Positions 51,986 through 61,040 of a stretch of DNA of 64,000 nucleotides are shown here, one piece after another; positions within the stretch are counted from its first letter, which is position 1; each line of letters begins with the position of its first letter. Position numbers and translations under genes: made by a program. The notes below the pieces were generated by a model, which was not told the origin of the DNA, ran no database searches, and was given only the letters and a program-made list of their open reading frames with translations. Origin of the DNA: Flavimobilis sp052324925 (GTDB lineage Bacteria > Actinomycetota > Actinomycetes > Actinomycetales > Cellulomonadaceae); assembly GCA_052324925.1 (NCBI GenBank), contig JBQPRE010000001.1; one strand, 5' to 3'.

Positions 51986-53322
51986 CCTCCCTCACCCCGA
52001 TCCTCACGCGTTCGTGGGGCGACGAGACCCCGTGGAAGCTCGCGAGCTATGAGGCCGCGGGCGGGTACGAGGGCCTGAAGAAGGCCCTCGGCCAGCCGCA
52101 GGCGGACCTCGTCCAGCTCGTCAAGGACTCCGGCCTGCGCGGCCGTGGCGGCGCCGGGTTCCCGACGGGCATGAAGTGGGGATTCCTTCCCGCGCCCGAC
52201 GGCGGCCCTCGCTACCTCGTCGTTAACGCTGACGAGTCCGAGCCGGGGACGTGCAAGGACATCCCTCTCATGCTCGCCGACCCTCACCTTCTTCTTGAGG
52301 GGGTCGCGATCACGAGCTACGCGATCGGGAGCCACCACTCGTTCATCTACCTGCGTGGCGAGGTCGTGCACGTCTACCGGCGCCTGCTCAAGGCCGTGGC
52401 CGACGCGTACGCAGCGGGTCACCTCGGCAAGAACATCCATGGCTCGGGCTTCGACCTCGACGTCACGGTGCACGCCGGTGCCGGCGCCTACATCTGTGGT
52501 GAAGAGACCGCGCTCCTCGACTCGCTCGAGGGCCGCCGCGGCCAACCGCGTCTCAAGCCGCCGTTCCCCGCCGTCGCGGGCCTCTACGCGCGCCCGACGG
52601 TCGTCAACAACGTCGAGTCGATCGCCTCTGTCCCGGCGATCGTCCGCGGTGGCTCGGACTGGTTCACGTCCATGGGCACCGAGCGGTCGACGGGCCACGG
52701 CATCTTCTCGCTCTCAGGTCACGTCACCCGTCCCGGCCAGTACGAGGCGCCGCTCGGCATCACGCTGCGCGAGCTCCTCGAGATGGCGGGCGGCATGCGG
52801 GGCGGCCGCGCACTGAAGTTCTGGACCCCGGGCGGGTCCTCGACTCCGATCTTCACGGACGCTCACCTCGACGTCCCGCTCGACTACGAGTCGGTCGGCG
52901 CGGCGGGCTCGATGCTCGGCACGCGCGCGCTGCAGATCTTCGACGAGACGACGTCGGTCGTTCGCGCGGTCTCGCGCTGGACCGACTTCTACGCGCACGA
53001 GTCCTGCGGCAAGTGCACGCCGTGCCGCGAGGGCACGTACTGGCTCAAGCTCATCCTCCAGCGCCTCGAGCATGGCCTGGGCGAGCCGGGCGACATTGAG
53101 AAGCTTGTCGACATCTGCGACAACATCCTCGGGCGCGCGTTCTGCGCGCTCGGCGACGGCGCCACGTCGTCGATCACCTCAGCGGTCAAGCTCTTCCGCG
53201 AGGAGTTCGAGGCCGGCATGACACAGCCCGCGTCTGAGCTGTTCCCGCCGGAGCGCTCGGCGCTCTTCGACTACACCCCGCGCCGGGCGACCGGCGCCGC
53301 AGCAGGGGCGGTGCACGCATGA
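51982..53322 (+). CDS. nuoF: NADH-quinone oxidoreductase subunit F
   Basis: 446 residues. NADH site GRGGAGFPTGMKWG, FMN site GAGAYICGEETALLDSLEG, and 4Fe-4S cluster N3 in ESCGKCTPCREG plus a later Cys. It is the electron-entry subunit of complex I, coupled by ATGA overlaps to nuoE and nuoG. Confidence 0.96.
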   Translation: MTSLTPILTRSWGDETPWKLASYEAAGGYEGLKKALGQPQADLVQLVKDSGLRGRGGAGFPTGMKWGFLPAPDGGPRYLVVNADESEPGTCKDIPLMLADPHLLLEGVAITSYAIGSHHSFIYLRGEVVHVYRRLLKAVADAYAAGHLGKNIHGSGFDLDVTVHAGAGAYICGEETALLDSLEGRRGQPRLKPPFPAVAGLYARPTVVNNVESIASVPAIVRGGSDWFTSMGTERSTGHGIFSLSGHVTRPGQYEAPLGITLRELLEMAGGMRGGRALKFWTPGGSSTPIFTDAHLDVPLDYESVGAAGSMLGTRALQIFDETTSVVRAVSRWTDFYAHESCGKCTPCREGTYWLKLILQRLEHGLGEPGDIEKLVDICDNILGRAFCALGDGATSSITSAVKLFREEFEAGMTQPASELFPPERSALFDYTPRRATGAAAGAVHA

Positions 53323-55877
53323 CCTCCACGACCGACAGCTCCACGCCGGTCGCCGTCGACCCTCAGCTCGTCACGTTGACGATCGACGGCGTCGAGACGG
53401 CCGTGCCCAAGGGCACGCTCATCATCCGCGCAGCCGAAGAGATCGGCATCGCGATCCCGCGCTTCTGCGACCACCCGCTGCTCAAGCCTGTGGGTGCGTG
53501 CCGTCAGTGCCTCGTCGACGTGGCGATGCCTGACCGTGAGGGCAACGTGCGAGCGATGCCCAAGCCGCAGCCGTCGTGTGCGATGGAAGTGTCTCCGGGC
53601 ATGGTCGTCAACACGCAGCAGACGTCCGCCGTGGCCTCGAAGGCGCAGCACGGTGTCATGGAGCTCCTGCTCATCAACCACCCGCTCGACTGCCCGACCT
53701 GCGACAAGGGCGGCGAGTGCCCCCTGCAGAACCAGGCGATGAGCGACGGGCGCGGAACGTCGCGCTTCACGGACGTCAAGCGCACGTTCGCCAAGCCGCT
53801 GAAGATCTCGACCCAGATCCTCCTCGACCGGGAGCGCTGCATCCTCTGCCAGCGGTGCACCCGCTTCAGCAACGAGATCGCGGGCGACCAGTTCATCGAC
53901 CTGCAGAAGCGTGGCGCGAACCAGCAGATCGGGACGTTCGACGAGGACGTGCTCGGGTACGCCCCGCTCGGCGACGCAACCGTCGGCCCCGCGGCCGAGG
54001 ACGAGTCGGGGCGCCCGTTCGCCTCGTACTGGTCGGGCAACACGGTGCAGATCTGCCCGGTGGGCGCGCTCACGTCGGCGGCCTATCGCTTCCGCTCGCG
54101 TCCGTTCGACCTCGTCTCGACCGAGGCGATCGCCGAGCACGACTCGAACGGCTCGGCGATCCGCGTCGACCACCGTCGCGGAACGGTCATGCGCCGTCTC
54201 GCGGGCGACGACCCCGTCGTCAACGAGGAGTGGATCTCTGACAAGGATCGCTTCGCGTTCAACTGGCAGAGCGCGGCCGACCGTCTCACGCACCCGCTCG
54301 TGCGTGACCGGGCCGAGGATGGCACACGCGGCGAGCTCCGCACGGCCTCGTGGGTCGAGGCCCTCGAGATCGCGGCGACGGGTCTTGCCGCAGCACGCGA
54401 CGCCGGTGGCGTCGGCGTGCTGCCCGGCGGGCGCCTGACGATCGAGGACTCCTACGCCTACAGCAAGCTCGCGCGCACGGCCCTCGCGACGAACGACATC
54501 GACCACCGGGCCCGTCCCGCGTCCGGCGAGGAGCAGTCCTTCCTCGGGCACACGGTTGCGGGCCGCGGCATCGACGTGACCTTCGGTGACCTCGAGAACG
54601 CGCCCGCGGTCCTCCTCGTCGGCTTCGAGCCTGAGGAGGAAGGCGGCATCGTCTTCCTGCGTCTGCGCAAGGGCACGCAGGCCGGACGCACCCGCGTCTG
54701 GTCGCTCGCTCCGTTCGCGACGCGCGGTCTCGAGCGTCTCGACGGGACGCTCGTTCCGACGGCTCCCGGCCTCGAGGTCGAGATCCTCGACGCGCTGGCG
54801 TCGGGCGCCGACGAGCCTGCCCTCGCGCCGCTGCGCTCGGCCCTCGCGGCCGAGGGCGCGCTCGTCGTCGTGGGGGAGCGGCTCGCGAACCTTCCCGGTG
54901 CGCTGTCAGCGGTCCTGCGACTCACGGCCGCAACGGGTGCGCGTCTCGCGTGGATCCCGCGCCGCATCGGCGAGCGTGCCGGTGTCGAGATGGGCACGCT
55001 GCCGGGTCTCCTCCCGGGTGGACGCACGGTGGCCGATGCCGCCGCTCGCGTCGACATGGCCGCGGCCTGGGGCGCGGATTCCCTTCCGACGGCTCCCGGC
55101 CGCGACACCGACGGCATCCTCGCCGCGCTCAGCGCGCGTGAGCTGCGCGGTGCGCTCGTGGGAGGTGTCGAGCTGGGCGACCTCACCGACCCGGTCGCGG
55201 CTCGCGCCGCGCTCGAGGCCGCCGACTTCGTCGTGAGCCTCGAGGTGCGCGCGAGCGAGGTCACCGACCTCGCAGACGTCGTGCTCCCCGTCGCACCCCC
55301 GGCCGAGAAGTCGGGGACGTACCTCAACTGGGAAGGCCGCGTGCGGCCCTTCCGGCAGGCGCTCGAGTCGTCCGCGCTGCCCGACCACCGGGTGCTCGAC
55401 GAGCTGGCACGCGGGCTCGGGACGGACCTCGGTGCGCGCGACGGCAACGTCCTGCGCAAGGAGATCGACGAGCTCGGTGCGTGGGACGGCGAGCGGCTCG
55501 CCGCTCCCGAGGTGAGCGCGGCGAGCCCCGCCGCGGTCGCTCCCGGCACGGCTGTCCTCGCCTCCTGGCGCCTGCAGCTCGACGCGGGTCGTGGCCAGGA
55601 CGGTGAGCCGTTCCTCGCGGGGACCGCGCGCAAGGCGGTTGCGCGGCTGTCGGCCGCGACGGCCGCTGACGTGGGCGTCGCCGACGGTGGGCTCCTGCGG
55701 GTCTCGACGGCCGCTGGTCGCGTCGAGCTGCCCGTCGCGGTCACGGACATGCCGGACCACGTCGTGTGGCTGCCCACCAACTCGCCCGGCTCAGCGGTGC
55801 GTGCGGCACTGGGCGTCCTGCCCGGTGCGGTCGTCGAGATCGCTGCGGGACCTGTCCCCACCACCGAGGAGGCATGA
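53319..55877 (+). CDS. nuoG: NADH-quinone oxidoreductase subunit G
   Basis: 852 residues. An N-terminal ferredoxin domain holds N1b (CDHPLLKPVGACRQC, later CAMEV). The His-Cys3 site N5 is in HPLDCPTCDKGGECPLQ, and N4 is in CILCQRCTRF and ICPVGAL. The four cysteines of the off-path cluster N7 are missing where EHDSNGSAIRVDH occurs. A molybdopterin-oxidoreductase-like domain follows. It overlaps nuoF and nuoH by four bases. Confidence 0.95.
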   Translation: MTSTTDSSTPVAVDPQLVTLTIDGVETAVPKGTLIIRAAEEIGIAIPRFCDHPLLKPVGACRQCLVDVAMPDREGNVRAMPKPQPSCAMEVSPGMVVNTQQTSAVASKAQHGVMELLLINHPLDCPTCDKGGECPLQNQAMSDGRGTSRFTDVKRTFAKPLKISTQILLDRERCILCQRCTRFSNEIAGDQFIDLQKRGANQQIGTFDEDVLGYAPLGDATVGPAAEDESGRPFASYWSGNTVQICPVGALTSAAYRFRSRPFDLVSTEAIAEHDSNGSAIRVDHRRGTVMRRLAGDDPVVNEEWISDKDRFAFNWQSAADRLTHPLVRDRAEDGTRGELRTASWVEALEIAATGLAAARDAGGVGVLPGGRLTIEDSYAYSKLARTALATNDIDHRARPASGEEQSFLGHTVAGRGIDVTFGDLENAPAVLLVGFEPEEEGGIVFLRLRKGTQAGRTRVWSLAPFATRGLERLDGTLVPTAPGLEVEILDALASGADEPALAPLRSALAAEGALVVVGERLANLPGALSAVLRLTAATGARLAWIPRRIGERAGVEMGTLPGLLPGGRTVADAAARVDMAAAWGADSLPTAPGRDTDGILAALSARELRGALVGGVELGDLTDPVAARAALEAADFVVSLEVRASEVTDLADVVLPVAPPAEKSGTYLNWEGRVRPFRQALESSALPDHRVLDELARGLGTDLGARDGNVLRKEIDELGAWDGERLAAPEVSAASPAAVAPGTAVLASWRLQLDAGRGQDGEPFLAGTARKAVARLSAATAADVGVADGGLLRVSTAAGRVELPVAVTDMPDHVVWLPTNSPGSAVRAALGVLPGAVVEIAAGPVPTTEEA

Positions 55878-57265
55878 TGGGCGGCTTCGCCCTCGCTGCG
55901 ACGGTCGCGACGGAGACGCCGGCGGTGCCCGGCATCGCCGCCGACTTCAGCAACGACAACATCTGGGTGTACCTCGTCAAGGCGGTGCTCGTCATCGTCT
56001 TCCTGCTGACGAGCGTCCTCATGGCCCTGTGGTTCGAGCGGCGTCTTGTCGCTCGCATGCAGGTGCGCATCGGCCCGAACGTCCACGGCCCTCTCGGTCT
56101 GCTCCAGGCGGTCGCCGACGCGATGAAGCTCCTCATGAAGGAGGACATCACGGTGAAGATGGCCGACAAGGTCGTCTACATCATCGCGCCGATGATCTCG
56201 GTGTTCTGCTCGCTGCTCATCTACGCGGTCATCCCGTTCGGGCCTGAGGTGCGGATCCCGTTCACGGACTTCACGACGCCCGCGCAGCTGACCGACTTCC
56301 CCGTCGCGGTCCTCTACATCCTCGCGTGCGCCGCACTCGGCGTGTACGGCATCGTCCTCGGCGGCTGGTCCTCCGGCTCGACGTACCCGCTGCTCGGCGG
56401 AGTGCGTTCGACGGCGCAGATCATCTCCTACGAGCTCGCGATGGGCCTCTCGCTCGTCTCGGTCTTCCTGCTCGCCGGGTCGATGTCGACGTCGGAGATC
56501 GTCAACCAGCAGGAGCGCTTCTGGTACGCGCTCCCGCTGCTGCCGGCGTTCATCCTCTACATCATCTCGATGATCGGCGAGACGAACCGACTGCCGTTCG
56601 ACCTTCCTGAGGCCGAGGGTGAGCTCGTCTCCGGTTACATGACTGAGTACTCCTCGATGAAGTTCGCGTGGTTCTTCCTCGCGGAGTACATCAACATGCT
56701 CAACGTCTCGGCCGTCGCCACGACGCTGTTCTTCGGCGGATGGCGGGCGCCGTGGCCGCTCTCGGCGATCAACGACGGCATGTTCAACGAGGGCTGGTGG
56801 CCGATCCTCTGGTTCCTCGCCAAGGTCTGGTTCTTCATGTTCATCTTCGTGTGGGTGCGTGGCACGCTGCTCCGCTTCCGCTACGACCAGTTCATGAAGT
56901 TCGGCTGGAAGATCCTCATTCCGGTTGCGCTCGTGTGGCTCGTCGTCGTCGCCATGTACCAGGGCGTCGTCGAGTTCGGTGAGATCGACCGCCAGGTCTT
57001 CATCTACGCCTCGCTCGGGCTGTTCGTCATCGCGATCGTCGGCCTCGTCATCTCGTCCTTCGTCACGAAGGACGAGCCGGAGCCCGCCGCCCCGGTCGAG
57101 CCGTTCGACGCCTTCGCGGGCGGCTACCCCGTGCCGCCTCTGCCCGGTCAGCAGCTTCCGCCCTCGCCCCGTGTCGCACGACGCGCAGCGGCCGCGGCCG
57201 CGGTCCTCGAGGTCACGGCCGAGTCCGAATCCACTACGTCGACGGAAGGGGACTCCGGTGAGTGA
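55874..57265 (+). CDS. nuoH: NADH-quinone oxidoreductase subunit H
   Basis: 463 residues with eight or nine helices: FERRLVARMQVRIGPNVHGP, GVRSTAQIISYELAMG and ETNRLPFDLPEAEGELV are hallmark loops next to the quinone tunnel. A C-terminal extension of about 65 residues, rich in Pro, Ala and Glu, has no E. coli counterpart. ATG 55874 overlaps the nuoG stop; a second ATG follows directly. Confidence 0.95.
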   Translation: MMGGFALAATVATETPAVPGIAADFSNDNIWVYLVKAVLVIVFLLTSVLMALWFERRLVARMQVRIGPNVHGPLGLLQAVADAMKLLMKEDITVKMADKVVYIIAPMISVFCSLLIYAVIPFGPEVRIPFTDFTTPAQLTDFPVAVLYILACAALGVYGIVLGGWSSGSTYPLLGGVRSTAQIISYELAMGLSLVSVFLLAGSMSTSEIVNQQERFWYALPLLPAFILYIISMIGETNRLPFDLPEAEGELVSGYMTEYSSMKFAWFFLAEYINMLNVSAVATTLFFGGWRAPWPLSAINDGMFNEGWWPILWFLAKVWFFMFIFVWVRGTLLRFRYDQFMKFGWKILIPVALVWLVVVAMYQGVVEFGEIDRQVFIYASLGLFVIAIVGLVISSFVTKDEPEPAAPVEPFDAFAGGYPVPPLPGQQLPPSPRVARRAAAAAAVLEVTAESESTTSTEGDSGE

Positions 57266-57914
57266 GAGCCCAAAGAAGTCCGGACCGCTCGCTGATCTGC
57301 TGGCGCCCGTCGCCGGCTTCGGCGTGACCTTCGCGAACATGTTCCGCCCCGTCGTCACGGAGCAGTACCCGTTCGAGAAGGTCCCGACCAAGCCGCGCTA
57401 CCACGGCCGTCACCAGCTCAACCGCTACCCCGACGGCCTCGAGAAGTGCATCGGCTGCGAGCTGTGCGCCTGGGCGTGCCCCGCGGACGCGATCTACGTC
57501 GAGGGCGGCGACAACGCCGATCTGCCCGACGGCGCGCACATCTCGCCCGGAGAGCGCTACGGGCGCGTCTACCAGATCAACTACCTCCGCTGCATCTTCT
57601 GCGGCCTGTGCATCGAGGCATGCCCGACGCGCGCGCTCACGATGACGAACGACTACGAGCTCGCGGGCCCGACCCGCGAGGGCATGATCTTCGAGAAGGA
57701 CGACCTGCTCGCGCCGCTGCGCGAGGGCATGCTGTCCGGCCCGCACCCCATGGTCGAGGGCACAGAAGACCTCGAGTACTACCGCGGTGAGATCACCGGT
57801 CCGACCGAGGCTCAGGTCGACTGGGTGCGCGAGCGCCGTCCCGACGACGCCTCGATCGACGCCGCGGCCAAGGCCACGGTCGCCGCTCCCCACGTCAACG
57901 GAGGAACGCGATGA
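57258..57914 (+). CDS. nuoI: NADH-quinone oxidoreductase subunit I
   Basis: 218 residues with two 4Fe-4S motifs for N6a and N6b, CIGCELCAWACP and CIFCGLCIEACP. The GTG at 57258 overlaps nuoH by eight bases. A C-terminal extension follows the conserved ferredoxin core. Confidence 0.94.
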   Translation: MSESPKKSGPLADLLAPVAGFGVTFANMFRPVVTEQYPFEKVPTKPRYHGRHQLNRYPDGLEKCIGCELCAWACPADAIYVEGGDNADLPDGAHISPGERYGRVYQINYLRCIFCGLCIEACPTRALTMTNDYELAGPTREGMIFEKDDLLAPLREGMLSGPHPMVEGTEDLEYYRGEITGPTEAQVDWVRERRPDDASIDAAAKATVAAPHVNGGTR

Positions 57915-58756
57915 TGACCTCGACCGGGGAGGCAGTGCTCTTCTGGGTGCTCGCTCCCGCCATGGTTCTCGGGGCCCTTGGTCTCGTCTTCGCTCGTAAG
58001 GCCGTCTACGCGGCGCTCTCGATGATCTTCGTCATGGTGAGCCTCGCGGTCGTCTACGTCATGCAGCAGGCGGAGTTCCTCGGCATCGTCCAGGTGGTCG
58101 TCTACACGGGCGCCGTCATGATGCTCTTCGTCTTCGTCCTCATGCTCGTGGGCGTCGACGCCTCGACATCCGCAGTCGAGACGATCAAGGGACAGCGCTG
58201 GATCGGCGTCCTCATGGGCCTCGGTCTCGGCACCCTGCTCATCACGGTGACGTCGCGCGCGACCCTGCCCGCCGCGGTCGGGCTCGACTCGGCGAACTCC
58301 GAGACGAACCCCGCTGGGCTCGCTCGCATCCTCATGAGCGACTTCGTGCTCGACCTCGAGATCGTCGCGGTCCTGCTCGTCACGGCTGCGCTCGCGTCGC
58401 TCGTGCTCACGCACCGCCGGCGCCTCACCCCCAAGATCGGTCAGGCCGAGCGGGCCGAGCGTCGTCTGCTCGCGGGGGAGCACCCCGTCAACCTGCCGGC
58501 TCCCGGTGTCTACGCGCGGCACAACGCCATGGACGTTCCCGCGCTCGACCCCGAGGGCAACCCGATCGAGGCCTCGGTCTCGCGCGTGCTGCGCATCCGA
58601 GGCCAGGAGCACGGGCTCGGGACGGACGTCACAACGCTCGTCCAGGCACGGACCACGGCCGAGCTTGACGCCGGCGACCAGGCGAGCGACACCGCCGCCA
58701 CGCGCGGCGGCCGTCACGACCAGACCGACGCTGCGACCACGGAGGGAGAAGCCTGA
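57911..58756 (+). CDS. nuoJ: NADH-quinone oxidoreductase subunit J
   Basis: 281 residues: five membrane helices with the conserved VVVYTGAVMMLFVFVLMLVG (pi-bulge helix), then a hydrophilic C-terminal tail of about 110 residues. Its ATG overlaps nuoI; its TGA shares one base with the nuoK ATG. Confidence 0.95.
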   Translation: MMTSTGEAVLFWVLAPAMVLGALGLVFARKAVYAALSMIFVMVSLAVVYVMQQAEFLGIVQVVVYTGAVMMLFVFVLMLVGVDASTSAVETIKGQRWIGVLMGLGLGTLLITVTSRATLPAAVGLDSANSETNPAGLARILMSDFVLDLEIVAVLLVTAALASLVLTHRRRLTPKIGQAERAERRLLAGEHPVNLPAPGVYARHNAMDVPALDPEGNPIEASVSRVLRIRGQEHGLGTDVTTLVQARTTAELDAGDQASDTAATRGGRHDQTDAATTEGEA

Positions 58757-59055
58757 TGGAGGTCAGCAACTACCTGTATCTCGCGATGATCCTCTTCGCG
58801 ATCGGCGGAGCGACCGTGCTCCTGCGCCGCAGCGCGATCATCGCCTTCATGGGTGTTGAGCTCATGCTCAACGCCTCGAACCTTGCCTTCGTGACGTTCG
58901 CCCGCATCCACGGTGACCTCACCGGCCAGGTCATCGCGTTCTTCGTCATGGTCGTCGCCGCAGCCGAGGTCGTTGTCGGCCTCGCGATCATCGTGGCGAT
59001 CTTCCGGACCCGGAAGTCGGCCTCCGTCGACGACGTCAACCTGCTGAAGGGCTGA
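58756..59055 (+). CDS. nuoK: NADH-quinone oxidoreductase subunit K
   Basis: 99 residues, three helices, with the two proton-path glutamates in MGVELMLNASNLAF and AAAEVVVGLAIIV. The size matches the family exactly. Confidence 0.96.
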   Translation: MEVSNYLYLAMILFAIGGATVLLRRSAIIAFMGVELMLNASNLAFVTFARIHGDLTGQVIAFFVMVVAAAEVVVGLAIIVAIFRTRKSASVDDVNLLKG

Positions 59056-59062
59056 GGCGCTG

Positions 59063-61024
59063 ATGCTCACCTTGCAATCCGTCGCGGCCACGGCCGCTCC
59101 CGCCATGGCCGCCTCCGGCTTCTGGCAGGAGAACGCGTGGCTCCTCGTCGCCGCGCCCCTCGTGAGCGCCGGCATCCTGCTGCTCCTGGGGCGGCGCGCC
59201 AACAGTTGGGGCCACTGGTTGGGCCTCCTCGCGTCCACGGCGTCCTTCGTCGTCGGCGCGGGCCTGCTCGTCGACCTCCTCTCCTCGCCCGCGGGCGAGC
59301 GCGTGCGTGAGGTCGACGTCTTCTCGTGGATCTCGACGTCCGAGCTCAACCTCGTGGCCGGGCTGCGGCTCGACCCGCTGTCGCTCACGTTCGTCATCCT
59401 CGTGACCTTCGTCGGCTCCCTCATCCACCTGTACTCGGTGGCCTACATGGAGCACGACGCCTCGCGGCGCCGCTTCTTCGCGTACCTCAACCTCTTCGTC
59501 GCCGCGATGCTCCTGCTCGTGCTGGCCGACTCCTACCTGCTGATGTTCGTCGGCTGGGAGGGCGTGGGCCTCGCTTCCTACCTGCTCATCGGGTTCTGGA
59601 ACCACGTGCCGCAGTACGCGACCGCCGCCAAGAAGGCGTTCGTCATGAACCGCGTCGCCGACGTCGGCATGATCATCGCGCTCGGGCTCATGTTCTCGAC
59701 CTTCGGCGGTCTCGACTTCACGACCGTGCTCGCGGGCTCGGCGGACGCGGCCGAGGGCAAGCTCACCGCGATCGGGCTCATGCTGCTCCTCGCCGCGTGC
59801 GGAAAGTCGGCGCAGTTCCCGCTCCAGGCATGGCTCGGCGACGCGATGGCCGGCCCGACCCCGGTCTCGGCGCTCATCCACGCCGCCACCATGGTGACCG
59901 CGGGTGTCTACCTCATCGTGCGCTCGGGACCGATCTTCGAGGGCGCGCCCACGGCGCTCCTCGTCGTCGCGATCGTCGGTGCGATCACGCTCCTGTTCGG
60001 TGCGATCGTCGGCTGTGCCAAGGACGACATCAAGAAGACCCTCGCGGCCTCGACGATGTCGCAGATCGGTTACATGATGCTCGCCGCGGGCCTCGGCCCC
60101 ATCGGCTACGCGTTCGCGATCTTCCACCTGCTCACGCACGGCTTCTTCAAGGCCGGGATGTTCCTCGGTGCGGGCTCGGTCATGCACGGCATGAACGACC
60201 AGGTCGACATGCGCCGCTTCGGCGGCCTCTCGACGTACATGAAGATCACCTGGCTGACCTTCGGCGCGGGGTGGCTCGCGATCCTCGGCATCCCCCCGTT
60301 CTCGGGATTCTGGTCCAAGGACAAGATCATCGAGTCGGCGTTCGTCGGCGAGGGCTGGCAGCCATGGGTCTTCGGAACCATCGCGCTCCTGGGCGCCGGG
60401 ATCACCGCGTTCTACATGTCGCGCCTCTTCTTCATGACGTTCCACGGCAAGCAGCGGTGGACCTCTGAGAAGGAGGGGACGGGCCCGGACCAGCACCCGC
60501 ACGAGTCGCCCATCCTCATGACTCTTCCGATGATCGTCCTCGCGGTCGGCTCGGTCGCGCTCGGTGGCGTTCTCGCGATCGGCGACGGCTTCGTCACGTG
60601 GCTCGAGCCCGTGACCGGCCACGTCGAGCACCACGCACCCGTCATCCCGGTGCCGGTCATCATGGCGGCCACGATCGTGCTCGTCCTCCTGGGCGCGTTC
60701 CTCGCCTGGCGGCAGTACGCGGCGTCGACGGTTCCGGTGCGCGCACCGCGCGGCTCGCTCCTCACCCGTGCCGCACGCGCCGACCTCTACCAGGACGCGG
60801 TCAACGAGGGGCTCGTCATGCGCCCCGGCCAGTACCTCACCCGCTCGCTCGTCTTCGGTGACGCGACGTTCGTCGACGGCGCGTTCGCCGGCCTCGGCCG
60901 GACGAGCTCGGGCCTCGGGCGCGCGTTGCGCGGCCTGCAGAACGGTTTTGTCCGCTCCTACGCCGCCTTGATGACGCTCGGCATCCTCGTGATCGCCGGC
61001 ATCGTCCTGGCCGTGCAGGGCTGA
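59063..61024 (+). CDS. nuoL: NADH-quinone oxidoreductase subunit L
   Basis: 653 residues, antiporter-like, with FVGWEGVGLASYLLIGFW (key Glu), the AWLGDAMAGPTPVSALIHAATMV segment and a long C-terminal lateral helix region ending in a final membrane helix. It starts seven bases after nuoK. Confidence 0.95.
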   Translation: MLTLQSVAATAAPAMAASGFWQENAWLLVAAPLVSAGILLLLGRRANSWGHWLGLLASTASFVVGAGLLVDLLSSPAGERVREVDVFSWISTSELNLVAGLRLDPLSLTFVILVTFVGSLIHLYSVAYMEHDASRRRFFAYLNLFVAAMLLLVLADSYLLMFVGWEGVGLASYLLIGFWNHVPQYATAAKKAFVMNRVADVGMIIALGLMFSTFGGLDFTTVLAGSADAAEGKLTAIGLMLLLAACGKSAQFPLQAWLGDAMAGPTPVSALIHAATMVTAGVYLIVRSGPIFEGAPTALLVVAIVGAITLLFGAIVGCAKDDIKKTLAASTMSQIGYMMLAAGLGPIGYAFAIFHLLTHGFFKAGMFLGAGSVMHGMNDQVDMRRFGGLSTYMKITWLTFGAGWLAILGIPPFSGFWSKDKIIESAFVGEGWQPWVFGTIALLGAGITAFYMSRLFFMTFHGKQRWTSEKEGTGPDQHPHESPILMTLPMIVLAVGSVALGGVLAIGDGFVTWLEPVTGHVEHHAPVIPVPVIMAATIVLVLLGAFLAWRQYAASTVPVRAPRGSLLTRAARADLYQDAVNEGLVMRPGQYLTRSLVFGDATFVDGAFAGLGRTSSGLGRALRGLQNGFVRSYAALMTLGILVIAGIVLAVQG

Positions 61025-61040
61025 GGAAGGACCTGAACGA

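Noticed and set aside
54458..57391. A 977-codon minus-strand frame opposite nuoG, nuoH and nuoI
   Set aside because: Low-complexity Arg/Ser/Pro composition and complete overlap with conserved complex I genes mark it as a shadow.
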